From Pseudodesulfovibrio nedwellii (GTDB lineage: Bacteria; Desulfobacterota; Desulfovibrionia; Desulfovibrionales; Desulfovibrionaceae), in assembly GCF_027923765.1 (NCBI RefSeq), contig NZ_AP026709.1:1235501-1299500 (forward strand): a stretch of DNA of 64,000 nucleotides, in the 5' to 3' direction. A program made the position numbers and the translations under genes. Positions 24,964-34,054 of the stretch are shown piece by piece; positions within the stretch are counted from its first letter, which is position 1; every line of letters starts with the position of its first letter. The notes beneath the pieces were generated by a model. The model was not told the DNA's origin and searched no databases. It saw only the letters and a list, made by a program, of their open reading frames with translations.

Positions 24964-26805
24964 ATGTCAAATATATTGCCTGACGATGTCGATTTTTTTC
25001 AAACAGAAGGCGAAGAGCGATTCTATAATTTTCTCAAACACGTCGCTAAGCCAGAAGGCAGATTCCTAAGTTGGTATCTTCCCGACCTCAAAGGCAGAGA
25101 GCCTGATTTCATCATGTTCAGCAAGGATGTGGGGCTAATAATATTTGAAATTAAAGACTGGGCTCTCAACCAGATTATCGAAGCTAACCCACAATATTTC
25201 GTTCTCAATATTGCAGGTAAACCTGAAAAACGAAAAAATCCTCTTTTCCAAGCCAAGGAATATTTTTCTTACTTAATCGAAAAGCTAACAGACGACGGAA
25301 GACTCCTCTCTCGTGAACCTGAACACTACGGGAAACCGAGAATCCCGATAAGTTACGGTGCCGTTTTCCCTAACATCAACAAATTCGAATTCCTTGAGAA
25401 GGGGCTCGGAGACGTTATCCCTGCGGATAAGACACTGTTTTGGGACGACATGCATTCTTCTTCCGATATTTGTACAGATCCGTCCGGCAGGAAATTCTCG
25501 GAAATGCTCAAGCAGATGTTTCCCCCCGTCTTTCTTTTCCAACCAACAGGCAAGGACTGTGAAATTCTTCGAAATGTGATCTTCCCTGTTATTCGTATGA
25601 AACTTCCAAACAGAACAGCAGAAAATGATTACGAAACAGACAAGACGCGCCTTCAGCAGTTGGACTACAATCAAGAAGCAATTTCCAGAAAAATGGACGA
25701 AGGGCACAGGATCGTCACAGGCCCTTCCGGCAGCGGAAAAACGCTCATACTAGTACATCGAGCAGCTCAACTTCTGAAATACAACCCAAAGGTCAAACGA
25801 ATTCTTTTCGTTTGCTACAATCTAACCTTGGCAAACTACATACGCAGACTCTTAGCCGACAAGAAGCTTCCTTTGGGGAAATCAGGAATAGATGTATTCC
25901 CCTTTTACCAGCTTTGCTCTCGTATAGTTCATGAAACAGTGGATAATGATGGTGAAGGAAAGGATTATTATGAACTCATCCTACAAGAAGCGATGGAGCG
26001 ATGCCAAGAATGCGATCTTCAATATGATGCCATTTTGATAGATGAAGGTCAGGACTTTTCCGATGACATGCTAAAGGTCGTCATGGGACTGTTGTCACCA
26101 ACTTCAAAAAGCCTGACGATTGCCATGGACAAAGGACAACGAATTTATCAACGTAGGATGTCTTGGAAAGAAATTGGCATTGATGCAAGCGGACGAACTC
26201 ACCATTTGGACTGGGTATACAGAAACACAGAAGAAATAGCTGGTTGGGCTGCCCGATTCATGGGAGAAGCTGTCAATCAAAATCACAATAGCACTCAGCA
26301 CGAACTACTCCCCAATCTCTTGGGACATCATGGACCAGCACCTTCAATGCCTCTTTGTGGCGACTTTAATGAAACATCTTCAACCATCATCCAGAAAGTG
26401 AAAGAATGGTTGGGAAAAGGATATCCGGCATCTGAAATCGCAGTGCTTTACACAACGAGCAAACCGACAACCATTCCAGATTTACATATTCCCACCCATA
26501 TCAAAGATGCACTGGAAGAAAACGGGATTCTCTGCCAGTGGATTTCAGAGGACGCAAGAAGCAAAGAGGCCTACGACGTAACTACGGACAAAGTATCCAT
26601 TTCAACCATCCACAGCGTCAAAGGTCTCGATTATGCTTGTGTTCTATTAGTAGGTGTTGATTTCATTGATCTTGATCGCATAGGTAAAGAGCAGGCACGG
26701 AATCTAATTTATGTCGCCATGACTCGAGCACGGACCGAACTAGTAATCCCTTGGGTTCAAGAAACGAAGCTGACGTCCCGGCTCCAAAAGGCTCTACAAA
26801 TTTAG
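24964..26805 (+). CDS. NERD-domain UvrD/RecB-type DNA helicase
   Basis: 613 residues. The N-terminal NERD nuclease-related domain (residues 1-200) shows GREPDFIMF and LIIFEIKDW, the D...ExK core of a PD-(D/E)XK fold. It is followed by a superfamily 1 helicase: Walker A GPSGSGKTLILVHRAA, motif II ILIDEGQDFSDDM, motif V STIHSVKGLDYACVLL and motif VI NLIYVAMTRARTELV. Such fusions act in DNA repair or in defence; the role here is inferred. AAAGGAACC precedes the ATG. Strongly AT-rich compared with the host genes. A terminator follows, so it is its own unit. Confidence 0.88.
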   Translation: MSNILPDDVDFFQTEGEERFYNFLKHVAKPEGRFLSWYLPDLKGREPDFIMFSKDVGLIIFEIKDWALNQIIEANPQYFVLNIAGKPEKRKNPLFQAKEYFSYLIEKLTDDGRLLSREPEHYGKPRIPISYGAVFPNINKFEFLEKGLGDVIPADKTLFWDDMHSSSDICTDPSGRKFSEMLKQMFPPVFLFQPTGKDCEILRNVIFPVIRMKLPNRTAENDYETDKTRLQQLDYNQEAISRKMDEGHRIVTGPSGSGKTLILVHRAAQLLKYNPKVKRILFVCYNLTLANYIRRLLADKKLPLGKSGIDVFPFYQLCSRIVHETVDNDGEGKDYYELILQEAMERCQECDLQYDAILIDEGQDFSDDMLKVVMGLLSPTSKSLTIAMDKGQRIYQRRMSWKEIGIDASGRTHHLDWVYRNTEEIAGWAARFMGEAVNQNHNSTQHELLPNLLGHHGPAPSMPLCGDFNETSSTIIQKVKEWLGKGYPASEIAVLYTTSKPTTIPDLHIPTHIKDALEENGILCQWISEDARSKEAYDVTTDKVSISTIHSVKGLDYACVLLVGVDFIDLDRIGKEQARNLIYVAMTRARTELVIPWVQETKLTSRLQKALQI

Positions 26806-26848
26806 ACGTTTTTCCCTCACTTACTCCAGTGTGTTGCCGAAAAGTTAT

Positions 26849-26886
26849 GGTGTGACTTCTTCTAATTGAGGTCACACCCTTTCTTT
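26849..26886 (+). terminator. Terminator after the NERD-helicase gene
   Basis: 8-bp stem GGTGTGAC/GTCACACC with a 14-base loop followed by a T-rich run. Confidence 0.8.
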
Positions 26887-26944
26887 ATCCCATTGCGCGG
26901 TTCAATTATTTTGTCTGCAACTTTCCTTCTCTTGGAAAAGTACG

Positions 26945-27646
26945 GTGTTATCTCTTTTCCTCATGCACATTCTTAAGTTTAAAGAGATCGCCCCCTTATG
27001 GCCCAATTGGGCTTGGCTAGCATTTGGATTTATCCCCATCTATTTTTGGAAGCATCATTCCTTCTCTTCCTGTATGCGTACACCACTTTCGCGAAACTTA
27101 AGAGCCTTAGTTGTCATAACAGTTTTGAGTTTTACACTCATCCTTCTTTTCTGCAGGCATTCTACAGAAAAGCACCGAAGTCACGCTATACAAGAGTCTC
27201 CAATATCACACCCACTTTCCCAAAGAGATCGAGAATTCGTGATCAGGTGGCTTCAATCCATGAGTAACAAATTTGAAGCTACCAACATGACATTCTTCAG
27301 TCTCCCGATTTACCGCAATGAAGCCAATGGGAGTCTTTTGGGCTTTATCGCATTTAAAAAACAAAAAATCATTTTCGCTTCAGGTGTTAACCAAGTTCAA
27401 GAAGCAACATATGGAATCTTCAGCCACTTCATCTACGCCAATGACGAAATTTACCTAGAAGACTGTCTCACGACAACAGGGCGCTACGACGACCAAACTG
27501 ATACATTTAAATTCCAGTCAGGCAGTAAGAATTATACTCTGTGCAATATAGATGCTGGTGCGCAAGGGAAGTATAGGCGGATAGCAACATGTTTATGCGA
27601 ATTGAAAAATGGGGAATTTAGGGTGAACCAAATTCTTTCCAATTAA
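26945..27646 (+). CDS. Hypothetical protein with two N-terminal membrane helices
   Basis: 233 residues. Two membrane segments at the N-terminus (APLWPNWAWLAFGFIPIYFW and ALVVITVLSFTLILLF) are followed by a soluble domain of about 165 residues that I do not recognise (DREFVIRWLQSMSNKFEATNM..., ending GEFRVNQILSN). The start is unsure because the ATGs at 26964 and 26945 region lack a strong ribosome site. It sits between the NERD-helicase and the WYL regulator, all on the plus strand, and may belong to the same defence-like cluster. Confidence 0.55.
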   Translation: MLSLFLMHILKFKEIAPLWPNWAWLAFGFIPIYFWKHHSFSSCMRTPLSRNLRALVVITVLSFTLILLFCRHSTEKHRSHAIQESPISHPLSQRDREFVIRWLQSMSNKFEATNMTFFSLPIYRNEANGSLLGFIAFKKQKIIFASGVNQVQEATYGIFSHFIYANDEIYLEDCLTTTGRYDDQTDTFKFQSGSKNYTLCNIDAGAQGKYRRIATCLCELKNGEFRVNQILSN

Positions 27647-27827
27647 CCTAGGACTTATCCTCAACATTCACAGTCCATCAAATACGATTTGCGGAAAAGA
27701 CTAATGAAACAACTGTTAGAAAAATGCGACCAACTCTATTGATTTTAATATGTTTTCATGGTCAAAAAAACAACTCACTCGACATCTATTCATATTTGGA
27801 TTTGTCAATCTGACACAGGAGCTTAAC

Positions 27828-28760
27828 GTGGTTAATAAAAACTCATTGGATTCACATGGAACAAAGCTCCTGCGCCTATTCCAAAAACTTATGCTTGAAG
27901 GAAGACGGCACTATCAAAGCGACCTTGCAGAATATCTTGATTGCTCACCGCAAACAGTTATGCGTCTTATCGGAGAGATAGAAGGGACTGTAGGCACTGG
28001 TCTTGAAATTGGGACGGAAAATCGCCGCCGATACTACCAACTCAAATCTCTCGCATCTAGACGTACACTGGGGTTAGAATTCGAGGAACTTCGTTACCTC
28101 GCCATCTGCCATGACTTGGCATCGCCTCATCTGCCTCAACAAATTTCAGCAAGAGTCGAAAAAACGATATTTGAGCTTTCAACCCTCATGGCAGATCCTG
28201 ATTACGCTCGCAGAAATGACGCACAACAGCAGCAGATAGGATTCAAGTCCAAAGGATACATAGATTACACCGGGCATTTCAAACATATCGAAAGCCTCAT
28301 AGACGCTGCTCAAAAACGCAACATCTGCCTTGTTGACTACAAAGCCAACTCCCAAAAAGAAGCAAAAAACTATTTTTACGCTCCTGGTCGCATCATCACC
28401 ATGAATGGCGCTCTTTACGTGCGCGGCCATAAGGTATCAAAAGGGCTAGCAGAAAAGGAACGAGCAACGACTTTCGCCATTCACAGAATCCAAGATGTCA
28501 CACAGACAGATAAAACTTTCAATTTTGATGCGACAATCGACGATGAGGGCTCATTCGGCATGAGTTGGCACGAACCCAAACGCTTCCGCATCGCCTTTGA
28601 CGAGAAGACTGCAGACTACGTACGAGAACGGACATGGAGCGAAGACCAGAAAATTGAAGACCAAGAAGACGGTGGACTTATTTTGGAATTAACGACGGTC
28701 AGTGAACGAGAACTCATGGCCTGGGTGTGGAGTTTTGGAAAATTGGCGACGCTATTATAA
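27828..28760 (+). CDS. WYL-domain transcriptional regulator
   Basis: 310 residues from the GTG at 27828, chosen because CAGGAG lies 6 bases upstream; the longer frame to 27750 has no ribosome site. The N-terminus has a winged helix (LLRLFQKLMLEGRRHYQSDLAEYL and SPQTVMRLIGEIE). The C-terminus has a WYL domain: NFYAPGRIITMNGALYVRGH and a WCX-like end (MAWVWSFGKLATLL). WYL proteins are common repressors of phage-defence operons, sensing ligand or nucleic acid. It stops 13 bases before the dynamin gene and so is probably the regulator of that operon. Confidence 0.85.
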   Translation: MVNKNSLDSHGTKLLRLFQKLMLEGRRHYQSDLAEYLDCSPQTVMRLIGEIEGTVGTGLEIGTENRRRYYQLKSLASRRTLGLEFEELRYLAICHDLASPHLPQQISARVEKTIFELSTLMADPDYARRNDAQQQQIGFKSKGYIDYTGHFKHIESLIDAAQKRNICLVDYKANSQKEAKNYFYAPGRIITMNGALYVRGHKVSKGLAEKERATTFAIHRIQDVTQTDKTFNFDATIDDEGSFGMSWHEPKRFRIAFDEKTADYVRERTWSEDQKIEDQEDGGLILELTTVSERELMAWVWSFGKLATLL

Positions 28761-28773
28761 ATAGAGGTAACAT

Positions 28774-31194
28774 ATGAACCAACGAGTAGAAGATATGCAT
28801 GAGCAAAACATCGAATTAATGAGGAAAGAGGCGATTCGCCTCATTGAATGGGAGATTGAGTTACTTGAGGAGCTTAGAGATAAAAAAATTGTCACTGAGG
28901 CTCAACAAGAAAATGCGAAAGCAACATTCACTCTTCCGAAAATAATCAAATACATCGAAGTGCTGCAAGGAGAACAGCACAAGCTAAAAAATCTCGAAAT
29001 AACTTTGGCGATTGTCGGCACAATGAAAGCTGGCAAGTCGACGACGATTAATGCGATTGTCGGTTCTGAGATTCTCCCCAGTCGGAATAGGCCTATGACA
29101 GCCTTGCCGACTCTCATCAAACATAAGCCAGGACAAACCATCCCTGTCCTCCGGTTCCCTAACAAAAAACCGGCACATGATTTTTGCTGTAGTATCGCAG
29201 CGAAAGACAATCGTGAAGAACTTGAAATCAAAGACCCTGATCTTGCAAAAACAATGGATGATATTTGTAACGGTTGGAAAATCAAGGAAGAGTACACAGG
29301 GGCAGAGGAAATTTTTCAATTCCTTCGTCAGCTAAATGACCTCGTCAGAGTCTCAAATATTACCGGTATCCCCTTTCCCTATGATGAGTATAACAAAATC
29401 CAAGAATTGCCGGAGATTGAAGTCCAATTTGAAACACTAAGAGATTCAAACAATCTTGGTGAATTCATACTTCTTGATACTCCAGGTCCGAATGAGGCTG
29501 GCATGAAAGCACTCTCTAGGATGATGGAGGATCAACTTCAAAAGGCTTCTGCCGTTTTGACTGTTATGGACTTTACTCAGTTGAAGTCAGAAGCTGATGA
29601 CTCCGTCCGAAACATTCTGAAAAGTATTTCTGCTTACACGAAAGGGCGTTTATTCGCGTTAGTAAACAAGTATGACCAAAAAGATCGAAACAGCATCGAT
29701 TTAGATTCCATGAAGGAATTAATCTCAGAATCACTCATGGACGGGGAAATAGATAAGGATAAAATTTATCCTGTCTCTTCCAAATATGGCTACCTGGCCA
29801 ATTGTGCACTCAGTGCGGTCAATGAGGCGCAAAAAACGACGACTGCACTCGCGCTAACTGAAACTCCATGGCATGTGGATTTTGCTGACCTGGCTTTTAG
29901 AAGATGGAAGAAAGAAGATCTGGCCGACCTGGAAAAAGTTAGATCGGCTGCCATCGACTTATGGGAAGACTCTCTTTTTGCCGCCCCTCTAGAAGAAGTC
30001 ATCCAAAAGTCGCATGCCGATGCTGCCTCGATTGCCTTAAATTCCGCAGCGAGTAAGCTTTCAAAAATAATAGGAGAGTTTGAAAAACACTTGGCCGTAC
30101 GTGGTCGCTGCATTGTTGCAGATGTGAAGACAATTCAGACTATGATTGATGCAATGCAAAATGACATTGATCAAGTGGATCAACTTAAGGCCGCTGCTGA
30201 GGAGTCCAAAAAAACATCTATCTCTCAATTGACCAACGAATGCACTTCCTTGTACAAGGAAGGGGAGTGCAAAACAGTTGAGGTCATTCGCAATTATTTT
30301 CAAACAGGAAAAGCCGAAGAAGAAAAAAGGAGCAAAGAACGTAAGCAGGAACAACAAAAGGCAAAAACGGGTTTTGCTAGTTCTATTGAAAAGTTAAGAA
30401 GCAAACTTAGTGGAAACAAAGAAAGACATATTTCAGGTCCCAATTTTGATCCCAAAGTACCTAAAATTCGTTTTGAAAAAGACGAGAAGCATGAAGCAGT
30501 GAAATTTGTTGGAGATGTCTCTGAGGCATTGGAAGGTGTCTTGAACAAAACGATGGAAGCGGTAAACAAAACTTTAGACGAAGTCATCCGTGACTTCGAC
30601 GAGAATATGACCAAAGGAATTGCGGAGCCTTCCAATATGTTGCTGAGCGATTTACAGGAAAGGATGAATAAGGAGGGCGTAAAAATATCATTAAGTTTGC
30701 CCAATCTTGACAGGCTTAACTTGCCATTCAGCGGAAAGCAGCTTGTCGCGAAAGTTGAATCCAAAACGGAAAAAGATACAAAACCAGTACCTCGAGAGTC
30801 TACCGGAGGCTCGGTTAAAAGATTTTTTGGAAGTCTTTTGGGTCAAGGCGATTGGGGCTACGACGATGTAACTTATGATAAAGATTTCTACATTGTAGAC
30901 ATAAAAAGACTAGAGAAACAAGCTGCCGAAGAAATTAAAAAGGCATTTTCCAACCTAACGTCCACTGGGATTAAGAAAACAATCGAAAAACCGCTCGCCA
31001 AGAGCTTGAATGACTTTTTTATCGAGCTTTCCGAGATTGTAGAAAACATTCGAGGCGACCTGCTTCAAGGCCTTGAAGACAGTCAAGAGAAGAGTAGTGA
31101 AAAACAACGACTGCTCAAAGAGATCCAACAGTTGCAGGAAGTCACTCCGGAATGCAAGGAAGACACAGAAAAGCTGAGCGAAAGGCTTCAATAA
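28774..31194 (+). CDS. CrfC/RdcA-like dynamin-family GTPase
   Basis: 806 residues. The GTPase domain matches E. coli CrfC (YjdA, RdcA): LAIVGTMKAGKSTTINAIVG (P-loop, 79-98), RNRPMTALPTLI (G2), LLDTPGPNEAG (G3) and VNKYDQKDRNS (G4). Long helical, dynamin-like stalk regions follow, with a very basic lysine-rich patch around 505-550 and a C-terminal amphipathic region that could touch membrane. E. coli CrfC binds the sliding clamp for nucleoid cohesion, and as RdcA works with RdcB on a diguanylate cyclase. The next gene encodes an RdcB-like protein, joined by a TAATG overlap. Probably membrane-remodelling (inference). Confidence 0.88.
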   Translation: MNQRVEDMHEQNIELMRKEAIRLIEWEIELLEELRDKKIVTEAQQENAKATFTLPKIIKYIEVLQGEQHKLKNLEITLAIVGTMKAGKSTTINAIVGSEILPSRNRPMTALPTLIKHKPGQTIPVLRFPNKKPAHDFCCSIAAKDNREELEIKDPDLAKTMDDICNGWKIKEEYTGAEEIFQFLRQLNDLVRVSNITGIPFPYDEYNKIQELPEIEVQFETLRDSNNLGEFILLDTPGPNEAGMKALSRMMEDQLQKASAVLTVMDFTQLKSEADDSVRNILKSISAYTKGRLFALVNKYDQKDRNSIDLDSMKELISESLMDGEIDKDKIYPVSSKYGYLANCALSAVNEAQKTTTALALTETPWHVDFADLAFRRWKKEDLADLEKVRSAAIDLWEDSLFAAPLEEVIQKSHADAASIALNSAASKLSKIIGEFEKHLAVRGRCIVADVKTIQTMIDAMQNDIDQVDQLKAAAEESKKTSISQLTNECTSLYKEGECKTVEVIRNYFQTGKAEEEKRSKERKQEQQKAKTGFASSIEKLRSKLSGNKERHISGPNFDPKVPKIRFEKDEKHEAVKFVGDVSEALEGVLNKTMEAVNKTLDEVIRDFDENMTKGIAEPSNMLLSDLQERMNKEGVKISLSLPNLDRLNLPFSGKQLVAKVESKTEKDTKPVPRESTGGSVKRFFGSLLGQGDWGYDDVTYDKDFYIVDIKRLEKQAAEEIKKAFSNLTSTGIKKTIEKPLAKSLNDFFIELSEIVENIRGDLLQGLEDSQEKSSEKQRLLKEIQQLQEVTPECKEDTEKLSERLQ

Positions 31195-32108
31195 TGAGCT
31201 GTCTCACCCCGATATTGAAAGAGGCGGGCTTGGCGGACACGATAGACGTGATGCCTGGCCTGCACCAGAAAATCGTTCTTGATGTGGTTAACAGCATTAA
31301 CGTTGCGCAAGATGTTGAACGGGTCCAGAGCAACCGTAGTAGGATACGTCATCGGCTTATGGATTCGATTACAGGAGCTGGGGGCAGACGGCAAAACGCG
31401 ATTAATGAAAATCACACCGAAGCCATACGCGGACTTTTTGACTTTGCTGTTGAACTGACGAAGTCAATTGAGCTCACCAACTCTGTGACGACTCAAATAA
31501 ACAAACAACTTGTTGAGGTTCACAAAAACATCAAAGACCTAGCCCTAGGCGTCTGTGAAATTAATGACAGGCTTGAACAGTTTATAGGCTGGAGCGAGCA
31601 ACGAATTGGTCAACTTGAAGAAAGACTTAAAGAGACTTCCATTGAACATTCTGCTCACACTCATCTTGAACGGGCTTTCGCCAAATGGGCTGCCGGACGT
31701 TTAAATCAGTATTCACCGATAACTCAACTTTATCTGGTTATTGACGATTTGTACTGGGGAGATTTTGGCGAATTGTGCAAAAGATACCCGGACTCACAGG
31801 CCTGCAAGAACAACATAGGGCATGCTCAGGACAAGTTGCTAATCCAACTCCATACAATTATGGAAACCGAAAGCCAAATCGAACTACCAAAGTGGGTTAC
31901 AGGTAGTCACAACATCCCTCCAAAAGAGCAACAGTCGCTTAGTTACATGGGAGACTGGGCAACTAAACACCTGCATTTTCCTCGAACTGCGACAAATATT
32001 TCTGGGTCGCCGACGGTAGGTGTTCCCCTTCAATTTGATTGCGCATTCGCTGTGACTAGGATGTGGAAGCAATCCATGGAGATACGCTTGAATGACAAAA
32101 TCAACTAA
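31194..32108 (+). CDS. RdcB (YjcZ)-like partner of the dynamin GTPase
   Basis: 304 residues from the ATG at 31194, which overlaps the dynamin stop (TAATG). It is a helical, partly coiled-coil protein (NSVTTQINKQLVEVHKNIKDLALGVCEINDRLEQFIGWSEQRIG, quoted loosely) with a conserved C-terminal block HLERAFAKWAAGRLNQYSPITQLYLVIDDLYWGDFG, as in the diguanylate cyclase regulator RdcB family. In E. coli RdcA and RdcB jointly activate DgcE; no GGDEF gene lies in this window. The patatin gene starts inside its last 17 bases. Confidence 0.72.
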   Translation: MSCLTPILKEAGLADTIDVMPGLHQKIVLDVVNSINVAQDVERVQSNRSRIRHRLMDSITGAGGRRQNAINENHTEAIRGLFDFAVELTKSIELTNSVTTQINKQLVEVHKNIKDLALGVCEINDRLEQFIGWSEQRIGQLEERLKETSIEHSAHTHLERAFAKWAAGRLNQYSPITQLYLVIDDLYWGDFGELCKRYPDSQACKNNIGHAQDKLLIQLHTIMETESQIELPKWVTGSHNIPPKEQQSLSYMGDWATKHLHFPRTATNISGSPTVGVPLQFDCAFAVTRMWKQSMEIRLNDKIN

Positions 32109-33195
32109 ATTTGGTCTAGTTCTCTCCGGCGGAGGTGCAAAAGGCGCTTACCAAGCAGGAGTTATAAAGGCTCTCGCCGAGTTAAACATCACTATTGATA
32201 TTGTATCAGGAGCGAGCATCGGAGCTTTGAACGGAGCCATGGTTGCCTGTGCTCCAGATTTAGAGGAAGCAGCCGTTCGTTTAAAAGAGCTCTGGAAAAA
32301 GATAGGAGAAGACTCGCCGCTAACTCTTAACAAGTCTGCGCTTTTGAAGCTCTTACTTCCACTCACTTCGATAGTTGGAAATACAAGCCCATTAGGAGCT
32401 GTGTCCAATTTCTTAGCTTTCTTTCCTAGCGCAGATCGCGAAGTCGACTTGCTCAGCAACTCTCCCATTAAGAACATTCTAGAACAAAACATTAGTGTCG
32501 AATTGCTCAAAAAGGGACTTCCTCTTTATGTTTCTGTTTATCCCAGTTCTGGTAATCTCCAGACTCTTATTGAAGCACTGGCTGCATCGATGAGTGTTGT
32601 GGATACGGACAAATCGCATTTTTATCATGTGCAAAGCCTACCACATGAAGAGCAGATAAAAGCACTTTTAGCGTCATCTGCTCTCCCTGGCCTCCTTCCT
32701 GCACAAAAGATCAATGATCAACAGTACCATGATGGCGGAATCGGCGGCTGGAGGTCCACACAAGGAAATACGCCGATTACTCCTCTAATTGAAGCCGGGT
32801 GTACCCACGCCATAGTAACCCACCTTCGAGACGGCTCTATGTGGCGACGGCAAGATTTCCCAGAATTAAATGTGATAGAAATACGCCCCCGAAGCAGCAT
32901 CCAACGCGGAAGTGTCATCCCAGATGTGCTGGGATTTGATCCAAGCAAAGTTTCTTCGTGGATTGAACAAGGATATGAAGACACTCATTTAAGCTTGGCC
33001 CCAATGATAAAGGGAACAAATGCGATTAACTCTCTGACTGCTTCTCAACAGGCTCTTCTTGACTCTCACCAAGCTACTCAGGAACCTTCTGCAGCCAAAA
33101 ATAGTGCAATGGACAAATTTAAACGCCGTGTTGGGGCGTCTAAAGCTAAAGGCCTTCATCCCTTGCAAGGGAGTACAAAGACTCTTGAAGAGTAG
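32092..33195 (+). CDS. Patatin-like phospholipase
   Basis: 367 residues. It starts with the patatin oxyanion loop LVLSGGGAKGAYQAGVIKAL, then the nucleophile elbow GASIGALNGA (GxSxG) and the catalytic Asp motif YHDGGIGGW. No signal peptide or membrane helix, so a cytoplasmic lipase that attacks the inner leaflet is likely. The C-terminal 40 residues are basic and low in structure (KFKRRVGASKAKG). The ATG lies 17 bases inside the RdcB-like gene, so expression is coupled. Patatin effectors kill the cell in several defence systems (CapV in CBASS), which suggests an effector role here (inference). Confidence 0.9.
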   Translation: MTKSTKFGLVLSGGGAKGAYQAGVIKALAELNITIDIVSGASIGALNGAMVACAPDLEEAAVRLKELWKKIGEDSPLTLNKSALLKLLLPLTSIVGNTSPLGAVSNFLAFFPSADREVDLLSNSPIKNILEQNISVELLKKGLPLYVSVYPSSGNLQTLIEALAASMSVVDTDKSHFYHVQSLPHEEQIKALLASSALPGLLPAQKINDQQYHDGGIGGWRSTQGNTPITPLIEAGCTHAIVTHLRDGSMWRRQDFPELNVIEIRPRSSIQRGSVIPDVLGFDPSKVSSWIEQGYEDTHLSLAPMIKGTNAINSLTASQQALLDSHQATQEPSAAKNSAMDKFKRRVGASKAKGLHPLQGSTKTLEE

Positions 33196-33213
33196 CTGGT
33201 GATTGATAGACCA

Positions 33214-33399
33214 TTAGTAGAACAAAAGCCCGATATCTTTACTTCCGCATTTCGGGCACTGTAGTTCCTGTTGCTTTTCCTTAGCAGCGGGCCAAGGGAA
33301 GGTTTTCCTAAAGATTTTTCTTAAGAGGTTGCTTTGTAAAAAAAGATGACCACATTCTCGGCAAGCATAGTCCGAAGCACCTGGCGGTTTAATAGGCAT
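33214..33399 (-). CDS. Small zinc-ribbon protein
   Basis: 61 residues from the ATG at 33399: MPIKPPGASDYACRECGHLF, a basic helix (LLRKIFRKTFPW), then LQCPKCGSKDIG. Two CxxC pairs make a zinc ribbon. GGGG lies about 9 bases upstream of the ATG, and the longer frame to 33465 overlaps the preceding gene. Convergent with the patatin gene. Confidence 0.65.
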   Translation of the reverse strand: MPIKPPGASDYACRECGHLFLQSNLLRKIFRKTFPWPAAKEKQQELQCPKCGSKDIGLLFY

Positions 33400-33403
33400 A
33401 AAA

Positions 33404-34054
33404 TTACCCCATACGGACACTATGGTCCATTCTCTGGAGAGATTCTTGGTCGACTTCAAGCCCAACAGGCGGCTTCACTCCTTGAAAAGCAATAGGGCCA
33501 CGCACAAGAGTGTTCTCAGGCAATCGCGAAAGACACATTGGCCGCTTGCAAACCACTACATCTGGCCACATATCGCCTTTGCAAGTCAAAACGAGACGCC
33601 CATCATTTATGTCGGCTTCAACCTTGTGACCATAAGCCATACGAGCCGCTTCACACCACTCTTTCAAAGTCAAAGACTCTCCTTCATCGACCCTACGCAG
33701 CAACTCCGGCACCTGTATAAATGTATATCCACTAAAATGCGCCTTTAATTTTGGAACAGGCTCTATTTTAAACGCACCTTTTCTATTTTCGTCATAGCTG
33801 TAATGGACACATTCTACGGCCTGTACCCCATTGGAAATCTTGCACAGACAACCTCTTTCATCAACGAATAGTGTCCCGGTACAAATGTTTTTCGGAATCT
33901 CGTAAAGAGGTTGACTCTCCTCAGAATACCGGCCCACATATAGCTCTAGGTCTACATATATTTGCCGAGTCGAATATTTCCAATGCACTACTACGTCTTC
34001 ACTCTTGGCCAATTTCGCCATAAAGGCTTCATCGGCTGAAGTCGGATTACACAT
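33404..34054 (-). CDS. Island hypothetical protein, second paralogue pair, member B
   Basis: 216 residues, soluble. Its C-terminal half resembles that of the upstream gene: SLTLKEWCEAARMAYGHKVEADINDGRLVLTCKG against SLTREQWVKLFSEVFTGYKVSLDRDHRIVIDSSKG. The N-terminal strand pattern (HWKYSTRQIYVDLELYVG) also matches. No known family. An AAAGGAG site precedes the ATG, which lies 8 bases inside the upstream gene. Confidence 0.7.
   Translation of the reverse strand: MCNPTSADEAFMAKLAKSEDVVVHWKYSTRQIYVDLELYVGRYSEESQPLYEIPKNICTGTLFVDERGCLCKISNGVQAVECVHYSYDENRKGAFKIEPVPKLKAHFSGYTFIQVPELLRRVDEGESLTLKEWCEAARMAYGHKVEADINDGRLVLTCKGDMWPDVVVCKRPMCLSRLPENTLVRGPIAFQGVKPPVGLEVDQESLQRMDHSVRMG

Noticed and set aside
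28774-33195. CBASS or type III CRISPR-like signalling system
   Set aside because: There is a patatin, but no nucleotidyltransferase of the CD-NTase type, no Cas10 and no CRISPR repeats in the window.
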